Assembly (NCBI GenBank): GCA_024690605.1
Contig: JAILOV010000056.1
Coordinates: 62,001-126,000, forward strand
Source of the DNA: Lachnospiraceae bacterium
GTDB taxonomy: Bacteria > Bacillota > Clostridia > Lachnospirales > Lachnospiraceae
Length of the DNA stretch: 64,000 nucleotides
Reading direction: 5' to 3'
Part shown: positions 8,994 through 17,288 of the stretch, piece after piece
Layout of the letters: each line of letters starts with the position of its first letter
How positions within the stretch are numbered: the first letter of the stretch is position 1
Made by a program: the position numbers and the translations under genes
Notes under the pieces: model-generated
Told to the model about the DNA's origin: nothing
The model's input: the letters and a program-made list of their open reading frames with translations, nothing else
Databases searched by the model: none

Positions 8994-9865
8994 TGGCGGT
9001 TTCGATCGTTGTGCGCGTGATCCTCTATCTGCTCCTGGGCCCCGTGATCGGGGGACTGCTGGAGGGGATCGACCGGATCATCTCGGCAAGAATGCAGGGA
9101 CGGCAGGGACCGCCGCTGTTTCAGCCTTTTTATGATGTCTACAAGCTCATGCATAAGCAGACGATCGTCGTGAACAGCATTCAGGTGCTGTTCATCACGG
9201 CCTATCTGATCTTCACGATCTTCACGGGAGCGTTGTTCTTCGGCGGCGGTGATATGCTGCTGGTGTTCTTCTCGCTCTCGATGTCCGAGGTCATGCTGGT
9301 GCTGTCTGCCTATTCCGTAAACGGACCCTACAGTGCGATGGGAGCGCAGAGGGAGCTGTTGCAGATGATGTGCTATGAGCCGATGATGCTGCTTCTCGCG
9401 ATCGGTTTCTACGTGGCGCAGGGGAGCTTTATGGTCAATGATCTGATCGGGGCCGATCGTCCGGCGGTGATCGCGCTTCCCGGGATGCTGATCGGGTTTG
9501 CCTTTGTTCTGATCATCAAGCTGCGCAAGTCGCCGTTTGATCTGAGCACCTCCCATCACGCGCATCAGGAAATGGTCAAGGGTCTCACGACCGATATCTC
9601 CGGCCGCGATATGGGGCTGGTGGAACTGGCCGAATGGTATGACGCGACGCTGATGATGGGGATCGTCGGGATGTTCTTTGTCACAAGAGAGCCGGTGAGC
9701 TATCTGTTTGCGATCCTCGCGTGTTCGGTGGTGTTCTTCCTGATCACGCTGATCGACAATACCCATCCGCGTGTCAAGGCGATGCGGATGTTCGGCCTTG
9801 CCTGGGGCGTGATCCTGGTCTGCGCCGGCACGAATCTGCTGATACTCAATCTGATTGGCAAGTGA
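8993..9865 (+). CDS. echB: Ech hydrogenase subunit B, NuoH-like membrane subunit
   Basis: 290 aa with about eight TM segments. Family signatures are GGLLEGIDRIISARMQGRQG, matching the NuoH/HycD loop that contacts the hydrophilic arm, then SPFDLSTSHHAHQEMVKG and LVELAEWYD. It anchors the catalytic arm and helps form the ion path. AGGAGG lies inside the end of echA, and the ATG shares one base with the echA stop, indicating translational coupling. Confidence 0.95.
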   Translation: MAVSIVVRVILYLLLGPVIGGLLEGIDRIISARMQGRQGPPLFQPFYDVYKLMHKQTIVVNSIQVLFITAYLIFTIFTGALFFGGGDMLLVFFSLSMSEVMLVLSAYSVNGPYSAMGAQRELLQMMCYEPMMLLLAIGFYVAQGSFMVNDLIGADRPAVIALPGMLIGFAFVLIIKLRKSPFDLSTSHHAHQEMVKGLTTDISGRDMGLVELAEWYDATLMMGIVGMFFVTREPVSYLFAILACSVVFFLITLIDNTHPRVKAMRMFGLAWGVILVCAGTNLLILNLIGK

Positions 9866-9883
9866 GTTAGAGGAGGACTTAAG

Positions 9884-10465
9884 GTGAAGCTTTCAAAATC
9901 TCCCTGGATCCTGCATTATGACGGCTCCAGCTGCAACGGCTGCGATATCGAGGTGCTGGCAACGATGATGCCGCATTTTGATGTGGAGCGCTTCGGTGTG
10001 ATCAATACCGGCAACCCCAAGCACGCGGATATCCTGCTTTTGACCGGCGGGATCAACTCCCAGACGGCACCGGTCGTCAGACAGCTCTACAAGCAGATGC
10101 CGGATCCCAAAGTGGTGATGGCATGCGGGATCTGTGCCTGCGACGGCGGCATTTTCAAGGAATGCTACAATGTGCTCGGCGGTGCGGATCAGGTTGTTCC
10201 GGTCGACATTTATGTTCCCGGCTGTGCCGTGCGTCCGGAGGCGCTGATCGAGGGAGTGAAGAAGGCGGTCGCCATTCTCGACGAGAAGCAGCAGGAAATG
10301 AAGATCGCGATGAAGCAGGGCTACTGCACGGTGGATTACGGCCGGCTCGCCGTTCACACGACGGAGGATGACTACAATTCCGAAGAATCTTCGCCGGAGG
10401 CCGCACAAGAGCAGACACAGACGGCGGAAACACCGGGCACTACGGAAGGAGGAGACGCAGAGTGA
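9884..10465 (+). CDS. echC: Ech hydrogenase small subunit C (NuoB-like, [4Fe-4S])
   Basis: 193 aa, GTG start behind AGAGGAGG. The proximal-cluster ligands are visible as SSCNGCDIE (C17, C20), MACGICACDGG (C81, C84, C86) and VPGCAVRPE (C114). This is the NuoB/HycG layout. The small subunit passes electrons from the ferredoxin-like EchF to the NiFe site. The C-terminal about 40 residues are acidic and Gln/Thr/Glu-rich (SSPEAAQEQTQTAETPGTT), an unusual tail beyond the conserved fold. It overlaps echD by four bases (GTGA). Confidence 0.95.
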   Translation: MKLSKSPWILHYDGSSCNGCDIEVLATMMPHFDVERFGVINTGNPKHADILLLTGGINSQTAPVVRQLYKQMPDPKVVMACGICACDGGIFKECYNVLGGADQVVPVDIYVPGCAVRPEALIEGVKKAVAILDEKQQEMKIAMKQGYCTVDYGRLAVHTTEDDYNSEESSPEAAQEQTQTAETPGTTEGGDAE

Positions 10466-10851
10466 ATATGACGGTACGGGATGTCAACGCGGGCGTCATC
10501 CTTGAGGAGGTTCAGAAACTGAAATATGAGGGATACCGTCTGATGCAGATCTGCGCGACGAGGGCGGAGCTGGAGGACGCAGCAGGCACACCCGCCGGTG
10601 ATGCGGATCAGACGGCGGCAAAGATCCCCGCGTATGAGCTGCTCTATACCTTTGGCATGGGGCTGCGCATGGTACACCTCAAGGTGACCATGCGGCAGAC
10701 GGAAGAGATCGCGAGCATTACCAGCGTTTATCCCTGCGCGTTTCTCTACGAAAACGAGATGCATGATCTGTTTGGCGTAACGATCCGGATGATCAATCTG
10801 GATTATCGCGGCAATCTGTACCGGACCGCGGTAAAGACACCTTTCAAGTAA
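10462..10851 (+). CDS. echD: Ech hydrogenase subunit D (NuoC-like)
   Basis: 129 aa. I used the GTG at 10462, which overlaps the echC stop and lies ten bases after AGGAGG; an ATG at 10468 is an alternative. The conserved core is YTFGMGLRMVHLKVTM...SVYPCAFLYENEMHDLFGV, typical of the 30-kDa/NuoC family that packs against the large subunit. It has no cofactor motif. Its position between echC and echE, the short length and the END-like NEMHDLFG motif all fit EchD. Confidence 0.92.
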   Translation: MNMTVRDVNAGVILEEVQKLKYEGYRLMQICATRAELEDAAGTPAGDADQTAAKIPAYELLYTFGMGLRMVHLKVTMRQTEEIASITSVYPCAFLYENEMHDLFGVTIRMINLDYRGNLYRTAVKTPFK

Positions 10852-10864
10852 ACAGGAGTATATT

Positions 10865-11944
10865 ATGGCTGCAAGAAGTGTGATCCCTTTCGGGCCGCAG
10901 CATCCGGTGCTGCCGGAGCCGATCCATTTAGATCTCGTGATGGAGGATGAGCGTGTTGTCGAAGCGATCCCGTCGATCGGATTCATCCACCGCGGGCTGG
11001 AAAAACTTGTAGAAAAGAAGGACTTTCAGGAGATGGCCTATGTCGCGGAGCGCATCTGCGGTATCTGCTCTCTGGGCCACGGTCTCGGTTACTGTGATGC
11101 CGTGGAGCACATCATGGACATTGAGATCCCGGAGCGCGCCAAGTTCCTGCGCACGATCTGGTCGGAGATGAGCCGCATCCATTCCCATCTGCTGTGGCTC
11201 GGTCTCCTCGCGGACGGATTCGGATTTGAGAGCCTGCATATGCAGTCGTGGCGGCTGCGTGAGCAGGTGCTGGACATGTTTGAGGAGTCGACCGGCGGCC
11301 GCGTGATCTTCTCGGTCATGAAGGTGGGCGGTCAGCGGCGGGACATTCCGCAGGATATGCTGCTGCGTTTTAGAGAGCGGTTTGACCGGATGGAGGAGGA
11401 ACTCAAAGTCCTCTCGAAGACCTTTCTGGATGACGCTGCGGTGCAGAGCCGTCTGAAGGGGATCGGTGTGCTCACGGCGGATCAGGCCGAGGAACTTGGC
11501 TGCACGGGACCGTTTCTTCGGGCGAGCGGCGTGGCCAGAGACATCCGCACGACCGGATATGCGGCCTACGGCGATGTCTATGTGGAACCGGTCATCAGCA
11601 AGGTCGGCGATTCCTATGCCCGCTGCGAGGTCCGGATCCGCGAGATCTTCCAGTCCTTTGAACTGATCCGCAATCTGATCGAAAAGATCCCGGTGGGACC
11701 GGTGGAGGTTCCGGTCAAGGGCTTCCCTGACGGCGAATATATGACGCGCATCGAGCAGCCGCGGGGCGAGGCGCTCTACTATGTCAAGGCAAACGGCAAG
11801 AAGTTCATCGAGCGGATGCGCGTGCGCACCCCTACCTTTGCCAATCTTCCCGGACTGGTGGAGACGCTGAAGGGCTGCGAACTGGCGGATGTCCCGATCC
11901 TGGTGCTGACGATCGATCCCTGCATCAGCTGTACGGAGAGGTAA
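10865..11944 (+). CDS. echE: Ech hydrogenase large subunit E, [NiFe] catalytic subunit
   Basis: 359 aa. The two nickel-binding motifs are intact: RICGICSLGH (C65, C68) and the C-terminal DPCISCTER (C353, C356). The protein stops right after the second motif, so there is no C-terminal peptide for a maturation endopeptidase to remove. The FGPQHPVLPEP start and the HRGLEKLVEKKDF block identify the group 4/NuoD-like family. It evolves or oxidises H2 with ferredoxin as partner. Nickel and Fe(CN)2CO insertion requires Hyp proteins; only hypC (next door) and hypF (19 kb) are in the window. Confidence 0.96.
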   Translation: MAARSVIPFGPQHPVLPEPIHLDLVMEDERVVEAIPSIGFIHRGLEKLVEKKDFQEMAYVAERICGICSLGHGLGYCDAVEHIMDIEIPERAKFLRTIWSEMSRIHSHLLWLGLLADGFGFESLHMQSWRLREQVLDMFEESTGGRVIFSVMKVGGQRRDIPQDMLLRFRERFDRMEEELKVLSKTFLDDAAVQSRLKGIGVLTADQAEELGCTGPFLRASGVARDIRTTGYAAYGDVYVEPVISKVGDSYARCEVRIREIFQSFELIRNLIEKIPVGPVEVPVKGFPDGEYMTRIEQPRGEALYYVKANGKKFIERMRVRTPTFANLPGLVETLKGCELADVPILVLTIDPCISCTER

Positions 11945-11949
11945 AGAGA

Positions 11950-12414
11950 ATGGCAATGATCAACATGATCGGCACGGAGTTAAAGAATCTGTTCAGCCGG
12001 CCGGCGACAAGAAAAACGGAAAAGGAATATCCCGAAAACACGAGGGGCCATGTTGTCAACGATATGGATCTGTGCGTCTTCTGCGGCGCCTGTATGATGC
12101 GCTGCCCGTCCAAAGCGATCACGGTCGACAGAAATGAGAAGACCTGGACGATCCATCCGATGAGCTGCATCCAGTGCCGCGCCTGCGTGGACAACTGTCC
12201 GAAGAAGTGCCTTTCCATGGAGAAACGATTCACGGAGCCCGGACCGGACAAGATCGCGATCACCTGTCATCAGACGGAAAAGGCGAGGATCGCGGAGGAA
12301 GAGATGAAACGTGCCGCGGCCGAGAAAGCCAAAGCGGCGGCCGAAGCGAAGGCCAAAGCGGAAGCGGCAAAAAAGGCAGCGGAGACAGCGCCGGATACGG
12401 CAAGGGCGGAATAG
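11950..12414 (+). CDS. echF: Ech hydrogenase subunit F, 2x[4Fe-4S] ferredoxin-like
   Basis: 154 aa. Two CxxCxxCxxxC(P) clusters are present, LCVFCGACMMRCPSKAI and SCIQCRACVDNCPKKCL, in the NuoI/HycF arrangement. EchF takes electrons from soluble ferredoxin and relays them to EchC. The last about 45 residues are a Lys/Ala/Glu-rich helix (KAKAAAEAKAKAEAAKKAAE), a low-complexity tail not needed for the fold. It begins five bases after echE and abuts hypC, whose ATG follows its stop directly. Confidence 0.95.
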   Translation: MAMINMIGTELKNLFSRPATRKTEKEYPENTRGHVVNDMDLCVFCGACMMRCPSKAITVDRNEKTWTIHPMSCIQCRACVDNCPKKCLSMEKRFTEPGPDKIAITCHQTEKARIAEEEMKRAAAEKAKAAAEAKAKAEAAKKAAETAPDTARAE

Positions 12415-12627
12415 ATGTGTGTGGCGATGCCCGGCACGGTGCTGTCCGTCACAGGACACCGGGCGCGGGTGGATTTTCACGGCAATGCGGTGGACGCGGA
12501 AGCGGGACTGGTTAGCGTGCGTCCCGGCGACCGTGTCCTTGTTCATGCTGGGTGTATCATCCAGACGATGTCTCCGGAAACGGCCGAAGAGACCGAGGAG
12601 CTGTATCGTCTGATCGAGGGTCTTTAG
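12415..12627 (+). CDS. hypC: Hydrogenase maturation chaperone HypC
   Basis: 70 aa, starting MCVAMPGTVLSV. The N-terminal Met-Cys and the PG motif are the HypC/HupF hallmark, and C2 ligands the Fe(CN)2CO group delivered to the large subunit. The 70-residue length is normal. It is immediately behind echF with no gap, so it serves EchE. Its partner hypD and the genes hypA, hypB and hypE are not in the window. Confidence 0.95.
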   Translation: MCVAMPGTVLSVTGHRARVDFHGNAVDAEAGLVSVRPGDRVLVHAGCIIQTMSPETAEETEELYRLIEGL

Positions 12628-12645
12628 CAAAAGGGAGGTGGAAAT

Positions 12646-13818
12646 ATGGCAGTAATGACCGGTATGTGGACGGCGCTGTTCAATGTGCTCAAGGCGCTTC
12701 TTTTGCTGGTTGCGGCGTTTATCGTCGCCGCGATCGTCAAGAGTATCGTCTTTAAGATCATCGAACGGACGAAGCTCAATATCATCCTGATGAAGGCGGA
12801 CGGACAGACCGCACCGCCCGGTACGACGAAGGAATATATCGGCAAACTGGCCTATTTTCTGGTATTTCTGCTTTTTGTCCCGGGAATCTTTGATCTGTTG
12901 GGTGTCAACAGCGTCACCACACCGATCGTCGGGCTGCTCAATCAGATCTGGGGTTATCTGCCCAATATCCTGGCGGCTGTGATCATCCTTGTCGTGGGCC
13001 TTCTGATCGCACGGCTGGTGCGGCAGCTTCTGGTGCCATTGTTTTCCAGACTCAAGGTTGATGCCCTGCAGGAAAAAGCGGGCATAGCGGTCAGTGAAAA
13101 GGCCAGGCTCTCCCAGACGCTTGCCTATATCGTCTATGTCTTCATCGTGATCCCCGTGGTCATCATGGCGCTCCAGGCGCTGAAGATCGATGCGATCTCC
13201 CAGCCGGCGATCAGCATGCTGGACATCATCTTTGCCTTTATCCCCAACATCATCGTCGGCATCCTCGTGATCGTTGTCGGCGCGATGATCGGGAAATTCA
13301 CGGGACAGATCGTGGAACGTCTCCTGGCGGCGACCGGTGTCGATGAAAAACTGAGCGGTCTGGTCGAGGGAAGTGCCAAAAGATTTGTTCTGTCTCATGT
13401 GGCGGGTATCGTTGTGCAGACGGTCATCGTGATCTTCTTCTGCGTGGAAGGATTCAATGTCCTGAAACTCGAGGTTCTGACACAGATCGGCGGCGCGGTC
13501 ATCAGCTATATGCCCAGAGCGCTCGCAGCGGTGGTCATCTTTGCGATCGCGGCGCTCGGCGCTTCCGCGGTAGCCAGACTCTTAAGCAGGAACGGGCTGG
13601 ATGCCTATGTGCTGATCGTCAGAGCTGCCATCTACATCGTTGCGGTGTTCATGATCCTCAACCAGCTGGGGATCGCGGCGGTCATCGTCAACACGGCGTT
13701 TATTGTGATCCTCGCGGCCCTCGCGATCGCCTTTGCGATCGCGTTCGGCATCGGCGGCAGGACTTTTGCCGCGGAGGCACTGAAAAAACTCAGTGACAAG
13801 AACGGATCAAAGAAATAA
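12646..13818 (+). CDS. Multi-TM protein with repeated MscS-associated TM helices (CmpX-like)
   Basis: 390 aa, about nine to ten TM segments. The same helix-loop pattern recurs three times: YLPNILAAVIILVVGLLIAR, FIPNIIVGILVIVVGAMIGK and YMPRALAAVVIFAIAALGAS. This is the conserved TM-helix family found beside mechanosensitive channels. The beta-domain of true MscS is absent, so it is MscS-related rather than a proven channel. AAAGGGAGG precedes the ATG and the gap to hypC is 18 bases, so it probably rides on the ech transcript; I see no functional tie to hydrogenase. Confidence 0.8.
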   Translation: MAVMTGMWTALFNVLKALLLLVAAFIVAAIVKSIVFKIIERTKLNIILMKADGQTAPPGTTKEYIGKLAYFLVFLLFVPGIFDLLGVNSVTTPIVGLLNQIWGYLPNILAAVIILVVGLLIARLVRQLLVPLFSRLKVDALQEKAGIAVSEKARLSQTLAYIVYVFIVIPVVIMALQALKIDAISQPAISMLDIIFAFIPNIIVGILVIVVGAMIGKFTGQIVERLLAATGVDEKLSGLVEGSAKRFVLSHVAGIVVQTVIVIFFCVEGFNVLKLEVLTQIGGAVISYMPRALAAVVIFAIAALGASAVARLLSRNGLDAYVLIVRAAIYIVAVFMILNQLGIAAVIVNTAFIVILAALAIAFAIAFGIGGRTFAAEALKKLSDKNGSKK

Positions 13819-13854
13819 CAAAAACGGATTTTTTTCTCAAACGGGAAGAATTTG

Positions 13855-13863
13855 TGATATAAT
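13855..13863 (+). promoter_or_regulatory. Extended -10 promoter before the GH43 gene
   Basis: TGATATAAT at 13855-13863 is a TGn-TATAAT extended -10, 29 bases upstream of the ATG. No good -35 lies 17 bases further up (TCTCAA), which extended -10 promoters can tolerate. The T-rich stretch at 13828-13837, without a clear stem, may help end the upstream transcript. Confidence 0.65.
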
Positions 13864-13892
13864 AGAACAGGTTCGATATTAAGGAGAGAATT

Positions 13893-15524
13893 ATGCGAAG
13901 CTATCGGAATCCGATCCTTCCAGGATTTCATCCGGACCCGAGCATCTGTCGTGTCGGCGATGCTTTTTATCTGGTGACTTCGAGTTTTGAATTCTTTCCC
14001 GGGATTCCCGTTTACAGAAGCCGGAATCTCACGGACTGGCGCTGCATTTCCCATGTGATCACAAGGGATTCTCAGATCAGTTATCTCGGCGTGCCGCATT
14101 CGGGCGGACTCTATGCGCCGACGATCCGTTATTATGACGGCATGTTTTACGTGGCCTGCACCAATGTTTCGGGAGGAGGCAATTTCATCGTCTACGCCGA
14201 GGACCCGGCGGGGCAGTGGTCCGATCCCGTCTATGTGCCGAGCCGCGGGATCGATCCTTCGCTTCTGTTTGCCGACGGCACCTGCTATTTCCTTACTACG
14301 GAGGATGATCAGGGAAACCCCGGCATCTGCATGTGTGAGATCGATCCGATGACGGGCGAGAAGCTCTCGCCCGGACGCGTGCTGACCAGAGGGGCGGGCG
14401 GGAGAAACGCCGAAGGACCGCATCTGTACAAGATCTCGGGCAAATACTATCTGATGCTCGCGGAGGGAGGAACAGAATACGGTCATCGCGAGACGCTCTT
14501 CAGAAGCGACGCACCTTACGGACCCTATGAGCCGTGTCCCTACAATCCGATCCTGTCGCATGCCGAACTGTGGGAAGCCCCGATCGCATGCACGGGACAT
14601 GCCGATCTTGTGGATGATACGGGCGGGAGACTCTGGCTGGTGTGTCTGGGTGTGCGGACACTGCCCGGGGTGTTCCTTCACAATCTGGGCAGGGAGACCT
14701 TCCTCGCGCCTGTGCGCTGGGAGGACGGATGGCCGTTCGTGGGGCGCAGCGGCCGGATCGATCTGAAGATGGAAGCCAATCTTCCCGGCGGCAGCGAGCC
14801 GGACGAGGCTTCGCGCGATGAGGGGTTTGTCGCCGATCTGGAACGTGAGACCGAAGGCTTCTTTGATGATCCCGTTCTCTCGGGCGAGGACAGGGAATTA
14901 AAGGAAATGCGCGAGATGGGACTTGACGGGATCATCGCGGGAAGATCCTTCTCTTTTATCCGCAATCCCGAACTGCCGTGCTATGAATTCGATACGGACA
15001 ACGAGAGCTTCCGTCTGCTGGGCGGGGCGATCGGTCTGGATGACTGGGAGGAGACCCGGCTGTCACCGACCTTTGTCGGGGTCCGGCAGGAAGAGTTTTA
15101 TGCTTCCATGGAGGTCGGCGTGCGCCTTCTCTCCGCGGAAAACGACGAGCCCTTTGCCGGCGGAGCCGGACTCACCGCCTATTACAGCAATGAGCATCAC
15201 ATGGACATCCTGATCACCAAGGAGGAGGGGATGTTCTTTGTGCTCTCAAGACTGCGCGCCTTCAACATCGTGCAGGAAAGACGGGCGCAGATACCCGATT
15301 CCCGGGTCTGGCTGCGCATTACGGCTGATCCGGAGAATTATCATCTTTATTATTCCGTTGACGGCAGAGACTATCTGTTGCTCGATGAGGGTGCAACGGC
15401 GGCTCTCTGTACGGAGATCACGCGCCGGATGACCTTTACGGGCACTTTTCTCGGCTTTTTCGCGGAGGACTGCGAGGCTCTCTTCGTGAAACCGCGTCTG
15501 GTCTTCCTGCGGGACATGCAGTAA
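13893..15524 (+). CDS. GH43 glycoside hydrolase, beta-xylosidase/arabinofuranosidase-type
   Basis: 543 aa, no signal peptide, so cytosolic. The five-blade GH43 catalytic domain (about 1-320) shows NPILPGFHPDPSICR (general base D15), GIDPSLLF (pKa modulator D121) and NAEGPHLYK (general acid E174). The C-terminal half (about 330-540) is the beta-sandwich seen in XynB3/XynB-type exo-beta-xylosidases, with ETRLSPTFVGVRQEEF and HHMDILITKEE. It would release xylose or arabinose from imported oligosaccharides. No transporter or other xylan gene adjoins it; a diguanylate cyclase starts 18 bases downstream. Confidence 0.9.
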   Translation: MRSYRNPILPGFHPDPSICRVGDAFYLVTSSFEFFPGIPVYRSRNLTDWRCISHVITRDSQISYLGVPHSGGLYAPTIRYYDGMFYVACTNVSGGGNFIVYAEDPAGQWSDPVYVPSRGIDPSLLFADGTCYFLTTEDDQGNPGICMCEIDPMTGEKLSPGRVLTRGAGGRNAEGPHLYKISGKYYLMLAEGGTEYGHRETLFRSDAPYGPYEPCPYNPILSHAELWEAPIACTGHADLVDDTGGRLWLVCLGVRTLPGVFLHNLGRETFLAPVRWEDGWPFVGRSGRIDLKMEANLPGGSEPDEASRDEGFVADLERETEGFFDDPVLSGEDRELKEMREMGLDGIIAGRSFSFIRNPELPCYEFDTDNESFRLLGGAIGLDDWEETRLSPTFVGVRQEEFYASMEVGVRLLSAENDEPFAGGAGLTAYYSNEHHMDILITKEEGMFFVLSRLRAFNIVQERRAQIPDSRVWLRITADPENYHLYYSVDGRDYLLLDEGATAALCTEITRRMTFTGTFLGFFAEDCEALFVKPRLVFLRDMQ

Positions 15525-15542
15525 AAGCGGACATTAAGGTAT

Positions 15543-17288
15543 ATGTCGACAGAAAAGAAAAACGAATTACAGGCGAAAAGCGTCTTATATTTCTTTCTGG
15601 CCATGCTTGTCCTGGCGGTTCTGGCCGTGATGGGCAGCAATGTGCTCAGCACGCCCTACAAGTATGAGTATTTAAAACTGGAGCATGGTTGGGATGTTTC
15701 GTATCGCGGCCGCGGTCACAGCAATGTGACACTGGAGAGCTTTGATGCGGACGGTATCATAGCCGGGGAAAAGGTCACGTTTAAGCGTGTGATGCCGGAC
15801 ATTTACCTGTTTTCCGCCTGTCTCACGTTCAAGACAAGGATGTCACGCGTGCGCGTCTATGAGGACGGCATGCAGATCTACAGCTATGGCTATGACATTC
15901 CGGACGGTTATTTTGTTCCGAAGGCCTATCACTATGTGCCGCTTTCCTCCGACTATGCGGGACATACGGTCAGGATCGAACTTACGGCGGCAGAGGACGG
16001 CGCTTTTTCGGGACTGTATCCGGTGACGCTCGGCAACACAGAGGATCTGATGCGGGACTATGTGCAGTCCAGAAGACTGGGTTTCCTTGTCGGCGTGTTC
16101 ATGTTCTATTTCGGATTCGTGATGATCGTGCTCTCGCCGTTCCTGATCTTCGGTGCGGCCAAGGACCGCTCGGTGCTGTTCAGCTCGATGATCGCGATCC
16201 TTCTGGGCATCTATGTGCTCTGCTATAACGAGGGCATGTCTTACATCACGCACAATGACGTGCTCTCTCATTTGATCGAATACATATCGCTCTATCTCAT
16301 TCCCATCGTGGTCATCCTCTATATCCTGACCAGCGGTGCGGCGAAGAAACGTGTGCGGGTGCTCTTCATCCTGCTGGCGGTCGACTCTTCCATGGCGGTC
16401 CTCGCGATCGCTCTCCATGCGACGCGTGTGCTGATGATCAACCACATGCTGCCTCTGTTCCATGTGATGATCCTCTCGGAGAGCGTCTATCTGATCTGGC
16501 TTCTGGCCAAAAGCGATAAGGAAAGCCGTCTCGAGAGGCGCAATCACGTCGGCATGAGTTCCGAGCGTGTGCTGCTGGTCGGCATTCTGCTGTTCATTTT
16601 TTCGATCTTTCTGGAGGTCATCCGCTACTATGTCCTTGCTTATATCAGCAAGGGTCAGGAGAAGAGCGGTTTCGACTTCATCACGATCGGCGCGCTGGCG
16701 GTGGTCCTGAGCATCATGCTCAATTATTTCTTCCACTCGATCGATCATCTGACGGAGGCGAGGACGCGCCTGAAGCTTCACGGCATGGCCTTTACGGATG
16801 CGCTCACGGGGATCGACAACCGGGCAAGCTGCGACCAGTTCATGGCGGGACTTACCGAAGAGAACAGATATGCGGTCGCGAGCATCGATCTGGACGGACT
16901 GAAGATTGTCAATGACAAGCAGGGACACAGCATCGGGGACATGATGATCGCCGGGTTCGGCGAGCTCATGCGGGAGGCGTTTTCGGACTGTCAGCTGGTC
17001 GGCCGCATGGGCGGCGATGAATTCCTTGTGATCAAAAGAGATGCAACGGCAGCGGATATCACGAGAAATGTCTGGGCTCTTGAGCGGCGCGCCGAGGAGG
17101 AGAACCGCAGAGCGGAGGCTTTTCAGTATGCGTTTTCCTGGGGTGTCGCCGACAGTGCGGAAGGTGAAAACGTGCAGGCAGTCTACATGCTTGCCGATGA
17201 ACGCATGTACAGGATGAAGGACGAGCACCATCAGAAGAAGGGCATCACGGCCGCGTCCGACGCGGGAACGGGAGGTGCCTATGCGTAA
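15543..17288 (+). CDS. Membrane diguanylate cyclase with 7TM-DISM-like sensor
   Basis: 581 aa. A signal anchor (about 15-35) is followed by an extracellular beta-rich domain (about 45-175), then about seven TM helices (about 180-400) and a GGDEF domain with GRMGGDEF (G487-F494) preceded by DALTGIDNRA and IDLDGLKIVNDKQGH. The layout resembles 7TMR-DISM receptors. The active-site motif is intact, so it should make cyclic di-GMP; no RxxD inhibitory site lies five residues upstream. It overlaps the next gene, a paralogue of the same design, by eight bases. Confidence 0.85.
   Translation: MSTEKKNELQAKSVLYFFLAMLVLAVLAVMGSNVLSTPYKYEYLKLEHGWDVSYRGRGHSNVTLESFDADGIIAGEKVTFKRVMPDIYLFSACLTFKTRMSRVRVYEDGMQIYSYGYDIPDGYFVPKAYHYVPLSSDYAGHTVRIELTAAEDGAFSGLYPVTLGNTEDLMRDYVQSRRLGFLVGVFMFYFGFVMIVLSPFLIFGAAKDRSVLFSSMIAILLGIYVLCYNEGMSYITHNDVLSHLIEYISLYLIPIVVILYILTSGAAKKRVRVLFILLAVDSSMAVLAIALHATRVLMINHMLPLFHVMILSESVYLIWLLAKSDKESRLERRNHVGMSSERVLLVGILLFIFSIFLEVIRYYVLAYISKGQEKSGFDFITIGALAVVLSIMLNYFFHSIDHLTEARTRLKLHGMAFTDALTGIDNRASCDQFMAGLTEENRYAVASIDLDGLKIVNDKQGHSIGDMMIAGFGELMREAFSDCQLVGRMGGDEFLVIKRDATAADITRNVWALERRAEEENRRAEAFQYAFSWGVADSAEGENVQAVYMLADERMYRMKDEHHQKKGITAASDAGTGGAYA

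Noticed and set aside
11980-13398. A 472-codon minus-strand frame across echF, hypC and the TM protein
   Set aside because: It runs through three well-supported plus-strand genes and has Asp/His-rich composition typical of antisense frames.
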